NCBI RefSeq assembly: GCF_900100195.1
Contig: NZ_FNES01000002.1
Location: 248,001-312,000, forward strand
Length of the DNA stretch: 64,000 nt
Origin: Billgrantia gudaonensis
Lineage (GTDB): Bacteria > Pseudomonadota > Gammaproteobacteria > Pseudomonadales > Halomonadaceae
Direction: 5' to 3'
This document shows, one piece after another, positions 21,531 through 30,154 of the stretch. The position numbers and the translations under genes are program-made. Each line of letters begins with the position of its first letter. The first letter of the stretch is position 1. The notes below the pieces were generated by a model. The model saw only the letters and a list, made by a program, of their open reading frames with translations, searched no databases and was not told the origin of the DNA.

Positions 21531-22793
21531 ATGAAGCATTCCGATTACCCGCTGAGCGAGGTGCCCTGGGAGTCACGCAAGGGGCTTCTTTCCACGTCGG
21601 TCGTGCTGCTCGGGTTCACCTTCTTCACGGCCACCATGTGGGCCGGTGGCAGCATCGGCACCGCCTTCCCTTTCGACGAGCTGCTATGGGCGATAGTGGT
21701 GGGCAATCTGCTGCTGGGCGCCTATGCCTCGGCACTGGCCTACATCGCCTGCAAAAGCGGGTTGAACTCCGTGCTGATGGGTCGGTTCTGCTTCGGTGAG
21801 CTGGGCAGCAAGCTCTCGGACATTCTGCTGGGCTTCACCCAGATCGGCTGGTATGCGTGGGGCACTGCCACGATCGCCATCGTGCTGGTCAAGACCACCG
21901 GCCTGCCTGCCTGGTCCGAAACGCCGCTGATGGTCTTCTTCGGCATCGCCTTCTGCCTGACCGCCATGATCGGCTATCGCGGCCTCGACTGGCTGTCACG
22001 CTTCGCCGTGCCAGCCATGCTGCTCTTCATCCTGATCAGCCTCTACACCGGTCTCGCCGATGCGGGCGGCTTCGCCGGCCTGCTGGGGCAGACGCCGAGC
22101 GAAGAGATGACCTTTGCCGCTGCGGTGACGGTGATCATCGGTACCTTCGTCAGCGGCGGAACCCAGGCGACCAACTGGAGCCGTTTCGCGAAATCTCCCG
22201 CCATTGCGGTGATCGCCACCATGCTGGCCTTCTGCGTCGGCAACGGTCTGATGGTCGTCACCGGGGCCTTCGGGGCGCTCGTCTATCAGCAGGCCGACAT
22301 CGTCGACATCATGCTCGCGCAAGGGTTCGTCGTGCTGGCCGTGCTGATGCTGTTTCTCAACATCTGGACGACCCAGGACAACACCATCTACAACTTCGCG
22401 GTAGCGGGCTGCAATCTGGTCAGAACTCGGCATCGCCGCCTGGTGACCCTGCTGGGGGCCGCGATCGGGACGCTTCTGGCCGTGTTCGGCATGTACAACA
22501 TGCTGATCCCTTTCCTGGTGTTGCTGGGCACCTTCATCCCGCCCTTCGGTGGCGTCATCATGGCCGACTTCTGGCTGCGTCATCGCGGCCGTTATCCGCC
22601 CATCGCGGAAGTGCAGTTGCCGAACTTCAATCGGATCGGTCTGGGCGCCTATGCGTTGGGGTCGGGCGCGGCGTACTTTTCGCCGGTGCTGCCGCCGGTG
22701 GTGGGCGTGGGGGTTGCCGTGCTTGGTTATGCCGTGCTGTTGGCCAGCTTCGACAAGGCTGCCGTCGCTCAAGCCGCCAGAAGGACGGGATGA
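21531..22793 (+). CDS. codB: Cytosine/purine permease, CodB-like NCS1 family
   Basis: A 420-aa membrane permease with about 12 helices. I choose the ATG at 21531 because AGGAG (21517-21521) lies nine bases upstream, whereas the in-frame ATG at 21522 touches it. The N-terminus YPLSEVPWESRKG, then WAGGSIGTAF, GFTQIGWYAWGTA and GGTQATNWSRFAKS are typical of CodB-type transporters. No cytosine deaminase gene (codA) is nearby. It likely adds cytosine or another base to the substrates feeding the pyrimidine pathway. Confidence 0.88.
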   Translation: MKHSDYPLSEVPWESRKGLLSTSVVLLGFTFFTATMWAGGSIGTAFPFDELLWAIVVGNLLLGAYASALAYIACKSGLNSVLMGRFCFGELGSKLSDILLGFTQIGWYAWGTATIAIVLVKTTGLPAWSETPLMVFFGIAFCLTAMIGYRGLDWLSRFAVPAMLLFILISLYTGLADAGGFAGLLGQTPSEEMTFAAAVTVIIGTFVSGGTQATNWSRFAKSPAIAVIATMLAFCVGNGLMVVTGAFGALVYQQADIVDIMLAQGFVVLAVLMLFLNIWTTQDNTIYNFAVAGCNLVRTRHRRLVTLLGAAIGTLLAVFGMYNMLIPFLVLLGTFIPPFGGVIMADFWLRHRGRYPPIAEVQLPNFNRIGLGAYALGSGAAYFSPVLPPVVGVGVAVLGYAVLLASFDKAAVAQAARRTG

Positions 22794-22881
22794 TCGCTTC
22801 ACCATGAACCGGGGCTGAAGGGTGCCAGGCGGAGCGACACCTGGCATCCCCCCGGGACTAGGCTTCAAGGGAGTGAGTCGC

Positions 22882-23322
22882 ATGTGGTTCCACTTCATCA
22901 TCGTGCTGGCGGCCGGGGCCATGCTGCCCATGCAGGCCGGGATCAACGCCGGTCTGGCACGTGGCTGGGGGCATCCGCTGTGGGCGGCGGCCATCTCCTT
23001 CGGGGTGGGAACCCTGGCACTGCTGGGGGCGGCCATGGGGTCGCGTCTCGCCGTGCCCAACTGGCAGCAGCTTGCCGACATTCCTGCCTGGAGCTGGTCC
23101 GGCGGCGTACTGGGGGCCTTTTACGTCACCGTCATGGTGATCTTCGCGCCCAAGCTGGGGGCGGCGACCCTGCTCGCGCTCGTGGTGGCCGGACAGATGC
23201 TGGCGTCCACGCTGCTCGATCATTTCGGTGCGCTGGGCTTTCCCCAGCAGTCCATTTCCCTGCCCAGGCTCTTGGGCGTGGCGCTCCTGTTCCTGGGAGT
23301 GCTTCTCATTCGTCGCTACTGA
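22882..23322 (+). CDS. DMT-superfamily membrane protein, YdcZ/DUF606 type
   Basis: Small membrane protein of 146 aa with four to five helices. It begins MWFHFIIVLAAGAMLPMQAG, whose AGAxLPxQAGINA pattern is the hallmark of the DUF606 (EamA-like) family, and ends LLGVALLFLGVLLIRRY. AAGGGAG lies nine bases before the start at 22882; an in-frame ATG at 22822 has no ribosome site. It follows codB by 88 bases and precedes rutR. Substrate and role are unknown; an export or safety-valve role for a pathway intermediate is possible. Confidence 0.8.
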   Translation: MWFHFIIVLAAGAMLPMQAGINAGLARGWGHPLWAAAISFGVGTLALLGAAMGSRLAVPNWQQLADIPAWSWSGGVLGAFYVTVMVIFAPKLGAATLLALVVAGQMLASTLLDHFGALGFPQQSISLPRLLGVALLFLGVLLIRRY

Positions 23323-23488
23323 GCGGCTGGACGCGGCGCTAGGGCGACGGTATCCTGTCGGCCGTTTCAGCCCCCCTGGTGTGCCCCTCCTTTCGGAACT
23401 CTGGCAGAGTCGTAAGCGGCGATCTGTGCTTGCGATGGCGTCTTGTCCGCTGGGTGCGATGGCACACGACAACCCGGTCGAGAGCCAC

Positions 23489-24139
23489 ATGAGTCAACCA
23501 GCCGACGGGCGCAAGCCGCCTCGCCGTTCCGCCAACCGCAAGGCCCTCGAGCAGCGCATTCTCGATGCCGCCGAGATCGTTTTTTCGGAACAGGGTTTCA
23601 GTGGAGCCTCGCTGGAAGCGATTGCCGAAAGGGCCGGTCTTTCCAAGCAGAACATGCTGTATTACTTTCCCTCCAAGGAAAGTCTCTACCAGAACGTCTT
23701 GAAACACGTGCTCGATCTATGGATCGAGAAGATGGCCCTGATGGAGCAGGCCGGCGACACGCCCGCCGTGATGCTGGAGAACTACATACGTGGCAAGCTC
23801 GAACTGTCCCGCATACGCCCCTATGGCTCCAAGGTGTTCGCCAACGAAGTGATCAGTGGCGCCACGCACTTGCAGGTCTATCTCGAAGAAGATCTGCTGC
23901 CCCAACTGGAGGCCGATCTGGCCCTGGTGCGGCAATGGATCGCCGATGGGCGAATGGATGAGGTCGACCCGGAGCATCTCTTCTTCACCATCTGGGCGTC
24001 CACGCAGACCTACGCCGACTTCTCGTCCCAGGTCAGCCTGGCGCTGGGAAAGCGGGACCTCGACGAGGAAGACTTCCAGCGTGCCGGGGACTTCCTGACC
24101 CACGTCTTCCTGAAGGGGCTGGGACTGGAGAAACGCTGA
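23489..24139 (+). CDS. rutR: RutR-like TetR-family pyrimidine regulator
   Basis: A 216-aa TetR regulator. The helix-turn-helix (EAIAERAGLSKQNMLYYFPS) and C-terminal ligand domain follow E. coli RutR closely: YYFPSKESLY, VLKHVLDLW, GKLELSRIRPYGSKVF and TIWASTQTYADF. RutR senses uracil/thymine and releases DNA when they bind. The start at 23489 (MSQPADGRKPP) is chosen because upstream ATGs add only unconserved residues; no strong ribosome site is visible. It lies between the two halves of the pathway and is the best candidate to bind the palindromes at 17113-17178 and 34997-35046. Confidence 0.88.
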   Translation: MSQPADGRKPPRRSANRKALEQRILDAAEIVFSEQGFSGASLEAIAERAGLSKQNMLYYFPSKESLYQNVLKHVLDLWIEKMALMEQAGDTPAVMLENYIRGKLELSRIRPYGSKVFANEVISGATHLQVYLEEDLLPQLEADLALVRQWIADGRMDEVDPEHLFFTIWASTQTYADFSSQVSLALGKRDLDEEDFQRAGDFLTHVFLKGLGLEKR

Positions 24140-24163
24140 AAGGGGGCGCTTCAACGCCCCCTT
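24140..24163. terminator. Bidirectional terminator between rutR and pntB
   Basis: AAGGGGGCG (24140-24148) pairs with CGCCCCCTT (24155-24163) around a 6-base loop. It sits between two converging genes and can serve both strands. Confidence 0.75.
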
Positions 24164-24185
24164 CCGACGCTCTGGCTTCCGACGA

Positions 24186-25580
24186 TCAGGCGGCTTCGTT
24201 CAGTGCCCCGGTCAGGTCGAGGATCGCCTGCTTGCCATCGCCGAACAGCATCAAGGTGTTGTCCTTGGCGAACAGCGGATTGGGCAGCCCGGCGAAGCCG
24301 GGACTCAGGCTGCGCTTCACCACCACCACGGTGCGGGCCTGATCGACGTCGAGGATCGGCATGCCATAGATCGGACTGCCCTTGTCCTCCCGCGCCATGG
24401 GATTGGTGACGTCGTTGGCTCCGATGACGATGACCACGTCGGTCTGGGCGAAGTGCGGGTTCACCTGTTCCATGGGTTGCATCTTGTCGTAATCCACCTC
24501 GGCCTCGGCGAGCAGCACGTTCATGTGTCCCGGCATGCGGCCGGCCACGGGGTGCAGCCCATAGATCACTTCCACGCCGCGTCGCTCCAGGGTATCGGCC
24601 AGGTCTCTCACCGCATGCTGGGCCTGGGCCATGGCCAGTCCGAAGCCCGGCACGATCACCACCCGCTGGGCGGTCTCCAGCAGCATGCTGATCTCTTCGG
24701 CGGAAGAGGACTTCACCTTGCCGGCATAGACTTCGTCGGCATCCATGCCCTCGCCGCCCTCCTCGGATAGCGAACCGAACAGCACGCCGGCCAGGGAGCG
24801 ATTCATGGCCACGCACATGATCCGGGTCAGGATCAGCCCCGAGGCCCCCACCAAGGCGCCGGAGACGATCAGCACGGTATTGCCCATGATGAAGCCTGCG
24901 GCGGCGGCGGCAATGCCGGAGTAGGAGTTGAGCAGGGCGATGACGACGGGCATGTCGGCGCCGCCGATGGGGATGACCAGCGTCACGCCCAGCACCAGAG
25001 CGATGGTCGCCAGCAGCAAGAGCAAGCCGATGCCGCCGTTGCCGCCGGCCAGGGTGGCCACGATCACCACGGTACCGCTGAGCAGGGCGGCGTTGAACAG
25101 CGTGATGCCCTTGAAACCGATGGGATTGCCGGGCAGCAGTTCCTGCAGCTTGCCGAAAGCCACCGCGCTGCCGGTCAGGGTGACCGCGCCGACCAGTACG
25201 GTCAGACCGATGGCCAGCAGGCCGATGGTTCCGCCGGCGGCAATGGGCCCGCTGGGGGCGAGAAAGCTGGCCATGGCCACGGCCAGCGAGGCGCCGCCAC
25301 CGAAGCCGTTGAGGAGGGCGACCATCTGCGGCATGGCCGTCATCTGGATGCGCGTGGCCAGCAGCGCCCCGATGGTGCCGCCGAGGATGACCCCGGCAAG
25401 GATCCAGCCGTAGGACAGGATCGACCGATCCAGCAAGGTCACCACGACCGCGACCAGCATGCCGATGGCGGCCAGCAGATTGCCGCGTACCGCCGTGCGA
25501 GGTCGGGTCAACCCCTTGATGCCGGTGACGAACAGCACCGCGGAAGCCAGATAGAACAGATTGACGAATGACAGGCTCAT
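24186..25580 (-). CDS. pntB: NAD(P) transhydrogenase beta subunit
   Basis: Membrane and NADP(H)-binding subunit of proton-translocating transhydrogenase, which uses proton motive force to make NADPH from NADH. The 464-aa protein has about nine N-terminal helices and a C-terminal NADP domain with VIVPGFGLAMAQAQHA, YGLHPVAGRMPGHMNVLLAEA in two overlapping parts and VIVIGANDVTNP. It lies 3 bases after pntAB in the order M20 hydrolase-pntAA-pntAB-pntB, so a supply of NADPH is linked genetically to pyrimidine catabolism here. Confidence 0.95.
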   Translation of the reverse strand: MSLSFVNLFYLASAVLFVTGIKGLTRPRTAVRGNLLAAIGMLVAVVVTLLDRSILSYGWILAGVILGGTIGALLATRIQMTAMPQMVALLNGFGGGASLAVAMASFLAPSGPIAAGGTIGLLAIGLTVLVGAVTLTGSAVAFGKLQELLPGNPIGFKGITLFNAALLSGTVVIVATLAGGNGGIGLLLLLATIALVLGVTLVIPIGGADMPVVIALLNSYSGIAAAAAGFIMGNTVLIVSGALVGASGLILTRIMCVAMNRSLAGVLFGSLSEEGGEGMDADEVYAGKVKSSSAEEISMLLETAQRVVIVPGFGLAMAQAQHAVRDLADTLERRGVEVIYGLHPVAGRMPGHMNVLLAEAEVDYDKMQPMEQVNPHFAQTDVVIVIGANDVTNPMAREDKGSPIYGMPILDVDQARTVVVVKRSLSPGFAGLPNPLFAKDNTLMLFGDGKQAILDLTGALNEAA

Positions 25581-25583
25581 GGC

Positions 25584-25871
25584 TCAGTCCCTCCTGCGGA
25601 ACATCTTCAGCATGCGGTTGGTGACCAGAAAGCCGCCGACCACATTGATGGTGGCCAGGGTGACCGCCGCCGTGCCGAGGACGGAGACCCACAGGCCTCC
25701 GACCTCGCCGGAACCGGCGGCCAGCAGGGCACCCACCAGGGTGATGCCGGAGATGGCGTTGCTGCCCGACATCAACGGCGTGTGCAGGGTGGCCGGTACC
25801 TTGGTGATCAGTTCGACCCCCAGGATGACGGCCAGCACGAAGAGCGATATCTGCATGATCAGCATGTCCAT
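25584..25871 (-). CDS. pntAB: NAD(P) transhydrogenase alpha-2 (membrane) subunit
   Basis: A 95-aa membrane protein with three hydrophobic helices (LIMQISLFVLAVILGVELI, NAISGITLVGALLAAG, VLGTAAVTLATINVVGGFLV) corresponding to the C-terminal membrane part of E. coli PntA. TPLMSGSNAISGI is a typical signature. Here, as in many alpha- and gammaproteobacteria, the alpha chain is split into two genes. The start overlaps the pntAA stop by one base and pntB follows at once. Confidence 0.93.
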   Translation of the reverse strand: MDMLIMQISLFVLAVILGVELITKVPATLHTPLMSGSNAISGITLVGALLAAGSGEVGGLWVSVLGTAAVTLATINVVGGFLVTNRMLKMFRRRD

Positions 25872-27034
25872 CAGACCGTCTCCTCTTCACGCGTGGAGGC
25901 CGGGACCAGGCGCTCGCGGATACGCGCCGCGCGCACTTCCCCGCCATGGGTCACCACCGTCTCGTCGAGGATCTCGTCCTCGAAATCGAGCGCCAGCCTG
26001 CCTTCCTCGTCCAGCAGATGGCGCAGCAGGTTCTCCATGTTGCGGCCATACATCTGGCTGGCATGGTGAGGCAGGCTGGCCGCGATGTTGGTCGGGCCGA
26101 TGATGGTGACGCCGTAGGCCTCGAGCGTTTCGCCGGCCTGAGTCAGCTCGCAGTTGCCGCCCCGCTCGGCGGCGAGGTCGACGATGACCGCCCCCGGCTT
26201 CATCCGTTTCACCATCTCTTCGGTGATCAGCACCGGGGCCTTGGCACCGGGGATGGCCGCCGTGGTCACCACCACGTCCTGCTGGGCGAGGACGTCGGCC
26301 ATCTGCTCGCGCTGGCGTCTCAGGAAGTCGTCGTCCTGCTCGCTGGCATAACCGCCCTGACCCTCGCTCGAAGAGGTGTCCAGATCGAGCTCGATGGGCT
26401 TGGCGCCCACGGACAGGATCTGGTCGCGCGCTGCGGGGCGCACGTCGTAGGCTTCCACCACGGCGCCCAGACGCTTGGCGGTGGCGGCCGCCTGCAGACC
26501 GGCCACCCCGGCCCCCATGATGAAGACGCGCGACGGATTCAGCGTGCCCGCCGCCGTCATCATCATGGGAAAGAGCCGCGGGGCCTGGCAGGCCGCGAGC
26601 AGCACGGCCTTGTAGCCGGCCAGGGTGGCGATGGATGAGAGCGCGTCCATGCTCTGGGCGCGACTGATGCGTGGCACCAGCTCCAGCGCCAGGCTGGTGA
26701 TGCCGCGTTCGGCCAGCCCGCGGAAACGCTCGGGGCGGCTCAGGGGGTCCAGCATGCCGATGCCGATGTGGCCCGCGCGCAGGTCGGCGAAGGCCTCCTC
26801 GTGGGCACCGTCGACGCACAGGACGATCTCGCCCGCGTCGAGCAGCTGGGCGCGCGTTTCGAGAATCTCGGCTCCCGCCTCGCGATAGCCGTCGTTGGCG
26901 AAGCCGGCGGCGTCGCCGGCGCCGGTTTCCACGAACACCTCGCAGCCGAGGCCGGTGAGGGTCGATACGTTGGCGGGGGTCAGGGCCACCCGGGTCTCCC
27001 CGGGGTGGCGTTCCCGCATCACCGCTAGTCGCAT
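25871..27034 (-). CDS. pntAA: NAD(P) transhydrogenase alpha-1 (NAD-binding) subunit
   Basis: Soluble NAD(H)-binding subunit of 387 aa, related to alanine dehydrogenase. The start at 27034 (MRLAVMRERHPGETRVALTP) has AGGAGA upstream; a longer in-frame reading from 27079 adds only unconserved residues. The NAD motif GAGVAGLQAAATAKRLGA, the SMDALSSIATLAGYKA segment and AYDVRPAARDQI are diagnostic. It follows the M20 hydrolase by 31 bases on the same strand, which places the transhydrogenase in the hydrolase's operon. Confidence 0.95.
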   Translation of the reverse strand: MRLAVMRERHPGETRVALTPANVSTLTGLGCEVFVETGAGDAAGFANDGYREAGAEILETRAQLLDAGEIVLCVDGAHEEAFADLRAGHIGIGMLDPLSRPERFRGLAERGITSLALELVPRISRAQSMDALSSIATLAGYKAVLLAACQAPRLFPMMMTAAGTLNPSRVFIMGAGVAGLQAAATAKRLGAVVEAYDVRPAARDQILSVGAKPIELDLDTSSSEGQGGYASEQDDDFLRRQREQMADVLAQQDVVVTTAAIPGAKAPVLITEEMVKRMKPGAVIVDLAAERGGNCELTQAGETLEAYGVTIIGPTNIAASLPHHASQMYGRNMENLLRHLLDEEGRLALDFEDEILDETVVTHGGEVRAARIRERLVPASTREEETV

Positions 27035-27065
27035 TGTCGTTCTCCTGGGCTCGATCGAGTGGCCA

Positions 27066-28298
27066 TCACGCCTGGGCACGTTCCAGCACCGCCTGGAGCA
27101 GGACGTTGCAGCCGGCGGCCAGATCGTCGGCGTCGGCGCGTTCCAGCTCGTTGTGGCTGATGCCCTTTTCGCAGGGGACGAAGATCATCGAGGTGGGGGC
27201 CACGCGGGCGATGTAGCAGGCGTCATGGCCGGCGCCGCTGACCATCTCGCGATGGCTGAGTCCGAGCGCCTCCGCCGCCTTGCGCACCGAGGCGACGCAG
27301 TCCTCATCGAAGGGCACGGGTGGTGAGTACCAGATCTGCTCGAAGTCCATCTCCAGCCCGATGTCCTCGGCGATGCGCACCGCTCCCTCGCGCAGCGCAG
27401 CGTCCATGGCCTCCAGCACCTCGGCATCGGGGTGGCGGAAGTCCACGGTGAAGAACACCTGCCCGGGAATGACGTTGCGCGAGTTGGGGAAGACCTGCAT
27501 CAGGCCCACCGTGGCGCAGGCGTTGGGCTGGTTGTCCATGCCGATACGGTTGACCATGTCGACGATGCGCGCGGCGCCCAGCAGGGCGTCACGGCGGCTG
27601 GGCATCGGCGTGGGACCGGCATGCGATTCCTGACCGGTGAGGGTGATCTCGTACCAGCGCTGACCCTGGGCGTCGGTGACGACACCGATCTGCTTGCCTT
27701 CGTCCTCGAGGATCGGCCCCTGCTCGATGTGCGCCTCGAAGAAGGCCTTGAAGGGGCGTCCGCCCACCTCGGCGCTGCCGGCGTAGCCGATGCGCTCGAG
27801 CTCCTCGCCCATGGTCTTGCCGTCGAGGTCGGCGCGGCTCAGGCCATAGTCCAGATCGAAGGCGCCGGCGAACACGCCCGAGGAAACCATGGCGGGCGGG
27901 AAACGCGAGCCCTCTTCGTTGGTCCACATCACCGTCTCCAGCGGCGTCCGGGTCTCGATGCCCCGTTCGTTGAGGGTACGGAAGATCTCCAGGCCGGCCA
28001 GCACGCCGAAGACGCCGTCGAACTTGCCGCCGGTGGGCTGGGTGTCCAGGTGGCTGCCCACGGCCACCGGGGGTAGCGAATCGTCCTGACCGGGACGGCG
28101 GGCGAAGATGTTGCCCATCTTGTCCACGGTGATGCTGCAGCCGGCTTCTTCGCACCATTTCACGAAGAGATCGCGGCCCTGCTTGTCCAGGTCGGTCAGC
28201 GCCAGGCGGCAACAGCCGCCCTTTTCGGTGCCGCCGATCTCGCCCATTTCCATCAGGCTGTCCCACAAACGCTGCTTGTCGATGCGGATGTCGTTCAT
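27066..28298 (-). CDS. M20-family N-carbamoyl amino acid hydrolase (second beta-ureidopropionase candidate)
   Basis: Zinc-dependent amidohydrolase of 410 aa in the AmaB/HyuC/allantoate amidohydrolase group. Metal-ligand segments are intact: VAVGSHLDTQPTGGKFDG, MWTNEEGSRFPPAM, FEAHIEQGP, and AGHDACYIARVAP near the end. The family acts on N-carbamoyl-beta-alanine, N-carbamoyl-L-amino acids or allantoate; the locus favours N-carbamoyl-beta-amino acids. It overlaps in expected function with the nitrilase-type enzyme at 17456. It heads the minus-strand unit with pntAA, pntAB and pntB, starting from its own promoter region at 28299-28400. Confidence 0.86.
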   Translation of the reverse strand: MNDIRIDKQRLWDSLMEMGEIGGTEKGGCCRLALTDLDKQGRDLFVKWCEEAGCSITVDKMGNIFARRPGQDDSLPPVAVGSHLDTQPTGGKFDGVFGVLAGLEIFRTLNERGIETRTPLETVMWTNEEGSRFPPAMVSSGVFAGAFDLDYGLSRADLDGKTMGEELERIGYAGSAEVGGRPFKAFFEAHIEQGPILEDEGKQIGVVTDAQGQRWYEITLTGQESHAGPTPMPSRRDALLGAARIVDMVNRIGMDNQPNACATVGLMQVFPNSRNVIPGQVFFTVDFRHPDAEVLEAMDAALREGAVRIAEDIGLEMDFEQIWYSPPVPFDEDCVASVRKAAEALGLSHREMVSGAGHDACYIARVAPTSMIFVPCEKGISHNELERADADDLAAGCNVLLQAVLERAQA

Positions 28299-28401
28299 GT
28301 CGTCCTCGTCTGCGTCATTAGCGTGCCGGAGTGACGTGATGGGTACACAGGGGCCCTGAGGGGCTCACGCTGAGTAGCCCGTGCACGTCGTCTTGGAAGG
28401 G

Positions 28402-28426
28402 GAGCCGGTGGCGCAGCCACCGGCTC
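28402..28426 (-). terminator. Terminator after the F420 operon
   Basis: A perfect 11-base stem, GAGCCGGTGGC (28402-28412) with GCCACCGGCTC (28416-28426), triloop GCA, 6 bases beyond the stop of the LLM gene. On the minus strand the tail is CCCCTTCC, poor in U. It probably separates the cof-npdG-LLM transcript from the M20-pnt unit. Confidence 0.7.
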
Positions 28427-28432
28427 GTTGGA

Positions 28433-29437
28433 TCAGCGGCGGAAGCGCGGAATCACATGCTCGCCGTACTGGGCGATGATGTTCTCCTCGTCGCCGTTAT
28501 CCAGGTAGATGTTGAAGTGGGTCATGCCCGCTTCTTGAAGCTTCTGCAGCTTGGCCACATGGTCTTCGGGCTGGCCCAGGACACAGAAACTCTCCACGAT
28601 CTCGGGGGTGATGAAGTCGAGATAGGGGTTGTCGCTCTGGCCATGCTTGGAGTAGTCGTAGCCCTTGCGCTTCTCGATGTAGTCGGTGAGGCTCTTGGGC
28701 ACCAGGCCGCTGTCGGTGCCGTACTTCTCGACGATGTCCGCCACGTGGTTGCCGACCATGGCCGGGAACCACTTGGTGGCCTCGATGCAGCTCTCCTTGT
28801 CGCCGAAGTACGCGGGAGCCGCGACGACGACCTTGTAGTCCGACATGTCGCGACCGGCTTCCTTGCCCGCCTTGAGCGCCTGGTTGCCCAGCCATTCGAC
28901 CAGGTAGGTGTCGCCGATCTGCAGGATGACGCCGTCGCCCACTTCGCCGGCCGTCTTCAGGGCCTTGGGGCCGTAGGCGCCGATGTGCACGGGCAGCTCG
29001 TAGCCGTCGGCCCAGGGGAACTTGACCGGTTCCGGGCACTCGCCGTAGATCACTTCCTCGCCGCGCACCATCGCCTTGACCTTGTGGGTGAACTCGGCGA
29101 CGCGCGCCAGCGGGGCGGGTTTCTTGCCCATGACGCGCACCGAGCTGTCGCCGCGCCCCAGGCCGATATCGAAGCGGCCGCCGCTCTGCTTGGCCAGGCT
29201 GCCGAACAGGCTGGCCGCCAGCGACCAGTCCCGAGCATTGGGATTGGTGACGCAGGGCGCGAAACGCATCTTCGTGGTGTGCTCCATGCACATGGCGATG
29301 GCCGGATAGCACTCCCGCCACAGGATGTGCGAGTCGTAGAACCAGCAGTAGTCGAAACCGACCTCCTCGGCCTGCTTGACCAGCTTGCGGGCGCGATCGG
29401 GGCTGACGAAGCCCTTGAAACAGATGCCGAATTCCAT
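28433..29437 (-). CDS. F420-dependent LLM-class oxidoreductase; candidate pyrimidine reductase
   Basis: A 334-aa TIM-barrel protein of the luciferase-like (LLM) family, opening MEFGICFKGFVSPDRARKLV with FDYCWFYDSHI, APCVTNPNARDWSLAA and GGRFDIGLGRGDSSVRVMG, the F420-binding LLM pattern. It resembles the group I remember as the CPS_4043-type F420 oxidoreductases (TIGR03842), of unassigned function. GAGGAGA lies six bases before the start. It is the last gene of the F420 operon. The locus has dihydropyrimidinase and later steps but no PreA/PreT, so I infer that it reduces uracil/thymine with F420H2. The uracil enzyme RutA is also an LLM protein, so the fold can bind this substrate. Confidence 0.8.
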   Translation of the reverse strand: MEFGICFKGFVSPDRARKLVKQAEEVGFDYCWFYDSHILWRECYPAIAMCMEHTTKMRFAPCVTNPNARDWSLAASLFGSLAKQSGGRFDIGLGRGDSSVRVMGKKPAPLARVAEFTHKVKAMVRGEEVIYGECPEPVKFPWADGYELPVHIGAYGPKALKTAGEVGDGVILQIGDTYLVEWLGNQALKAGKEAGRDMSDYKVVVAAPAYFGDKESCIEATKWFPAMVGNHVADIVEKYGTDSGLVPKSLTDYIEKRKGYDYSKHGQSDNPYLDFITPEIVESFCVLGQPEDHVAKLQKLQEAGMTHFNIYLDNGDEENIIAQYGEHVIPRFRR

Positions 29438-29488
29438 GGTTGTCTCCTCGTGTTGTGCTTGTTGGATGTTGCCGTTTCGAGGGGTATC

Positions 29489-30154
29489 TCAGGCGCCGGG
29501 CGCCCAGATACGGATACCCGCATGGGTAAAGGGAACCTTCTTGGAGATGTTGAGGCGGATCAGGATCGGGGTGATCGCCTCGATGCAGCGCGCGTTGACG
29601 GCAGGGCCGGCGTTGTAGGCGGCGACATCGAGCTGGCGAATCAGCTCGATCACCTTTTCCTTGGCTGCCAGGTCGTTGCCGCACACCAGGACGTCGCAGT
29701 TGATGGGGTGATCCAGTTGATTGAGGGTCGCCGCCGAAACGTTGTGCAGGGCGCCGACCACGGGGATCGCCTCGCCGAGCAGGGCCTGGGCGGCCTCGGT
29801 GGCCGAACCGGCGTCGGGCATGTCCACCTTCTTCGGGTCGCCATCGGCCAGTGGCACCACGATGTCGATCAGGATCTTGCCGGGCAGCAGGTCGCGGATC
29901 GCCTCGAGGGTGGCATCGTGGGCGGCGTAGGGAACGGCCAGGATCACCATCTCGTCGGCGGCCGCTACCGCGTCGCGTAGTGCCTTGCCGCTGATGCCGG
30001 CCCCACCGTCGAGCTGCACATTGAGCTCGTCGGCAATGCCCTGAGCGCGAGCCGCGTCGCGGGAACCGAGCACCACCGGCGTGCCGGCACGGGCGAAACG
30101 CAGGGCGAGCCCTCGGCCCTGAGGGCCGGTGCCGCCAAGAATTGCAATGCTCAT
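29489..30154 (-). CDS. npdG: NADPH:F420 oxidoreductase
   Basis: A 221-aa Rossmann protein that transfers hydride between NADPH and coenzyme F420. It starts [20 protein letters not shown] with the GGTGPxG nucleotide loop (residues 7-13); VVLGSRD supplies the NADPH-selective region, and [10 protein letters not shown] and VCGND are family-typical. The start at 30154 overlaps the cofE stop by 4 bases; AGAGGA lies upstream. In this operon it would regenerate F420H2 from NADPH for the LLM enzyme 51 bases downstream. Confidence 0.92.
   Translation of the reverse strand: MSIAILGGTGPQGRGLALRFARAGTPVVLGSRDAARAQGIADELNVQLDGGAGISGKALRDAVAAADEMVILAVPYAAHDATLEAIRDLLPGKILIDIVVPLADGDPKKVDMPDAGSATEAAQALLGEAIPVVGALHNVSAATLNQLDHPINCDVLVCGNDLAAKEKVIELIRQLDVAAYNAGPAVNARCIEAITPILIRLNISKKVPFTHAGIRIWAPGA

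Noticed and set aside
28433..29437. Considered as a RutA-type uracil monooxygenase
   Set aside because: No rutB-rutG genes are present, the enzyme is in an F420 operon, and the ring-opening route would make the adjacent dihydropyrimidinase pointless.
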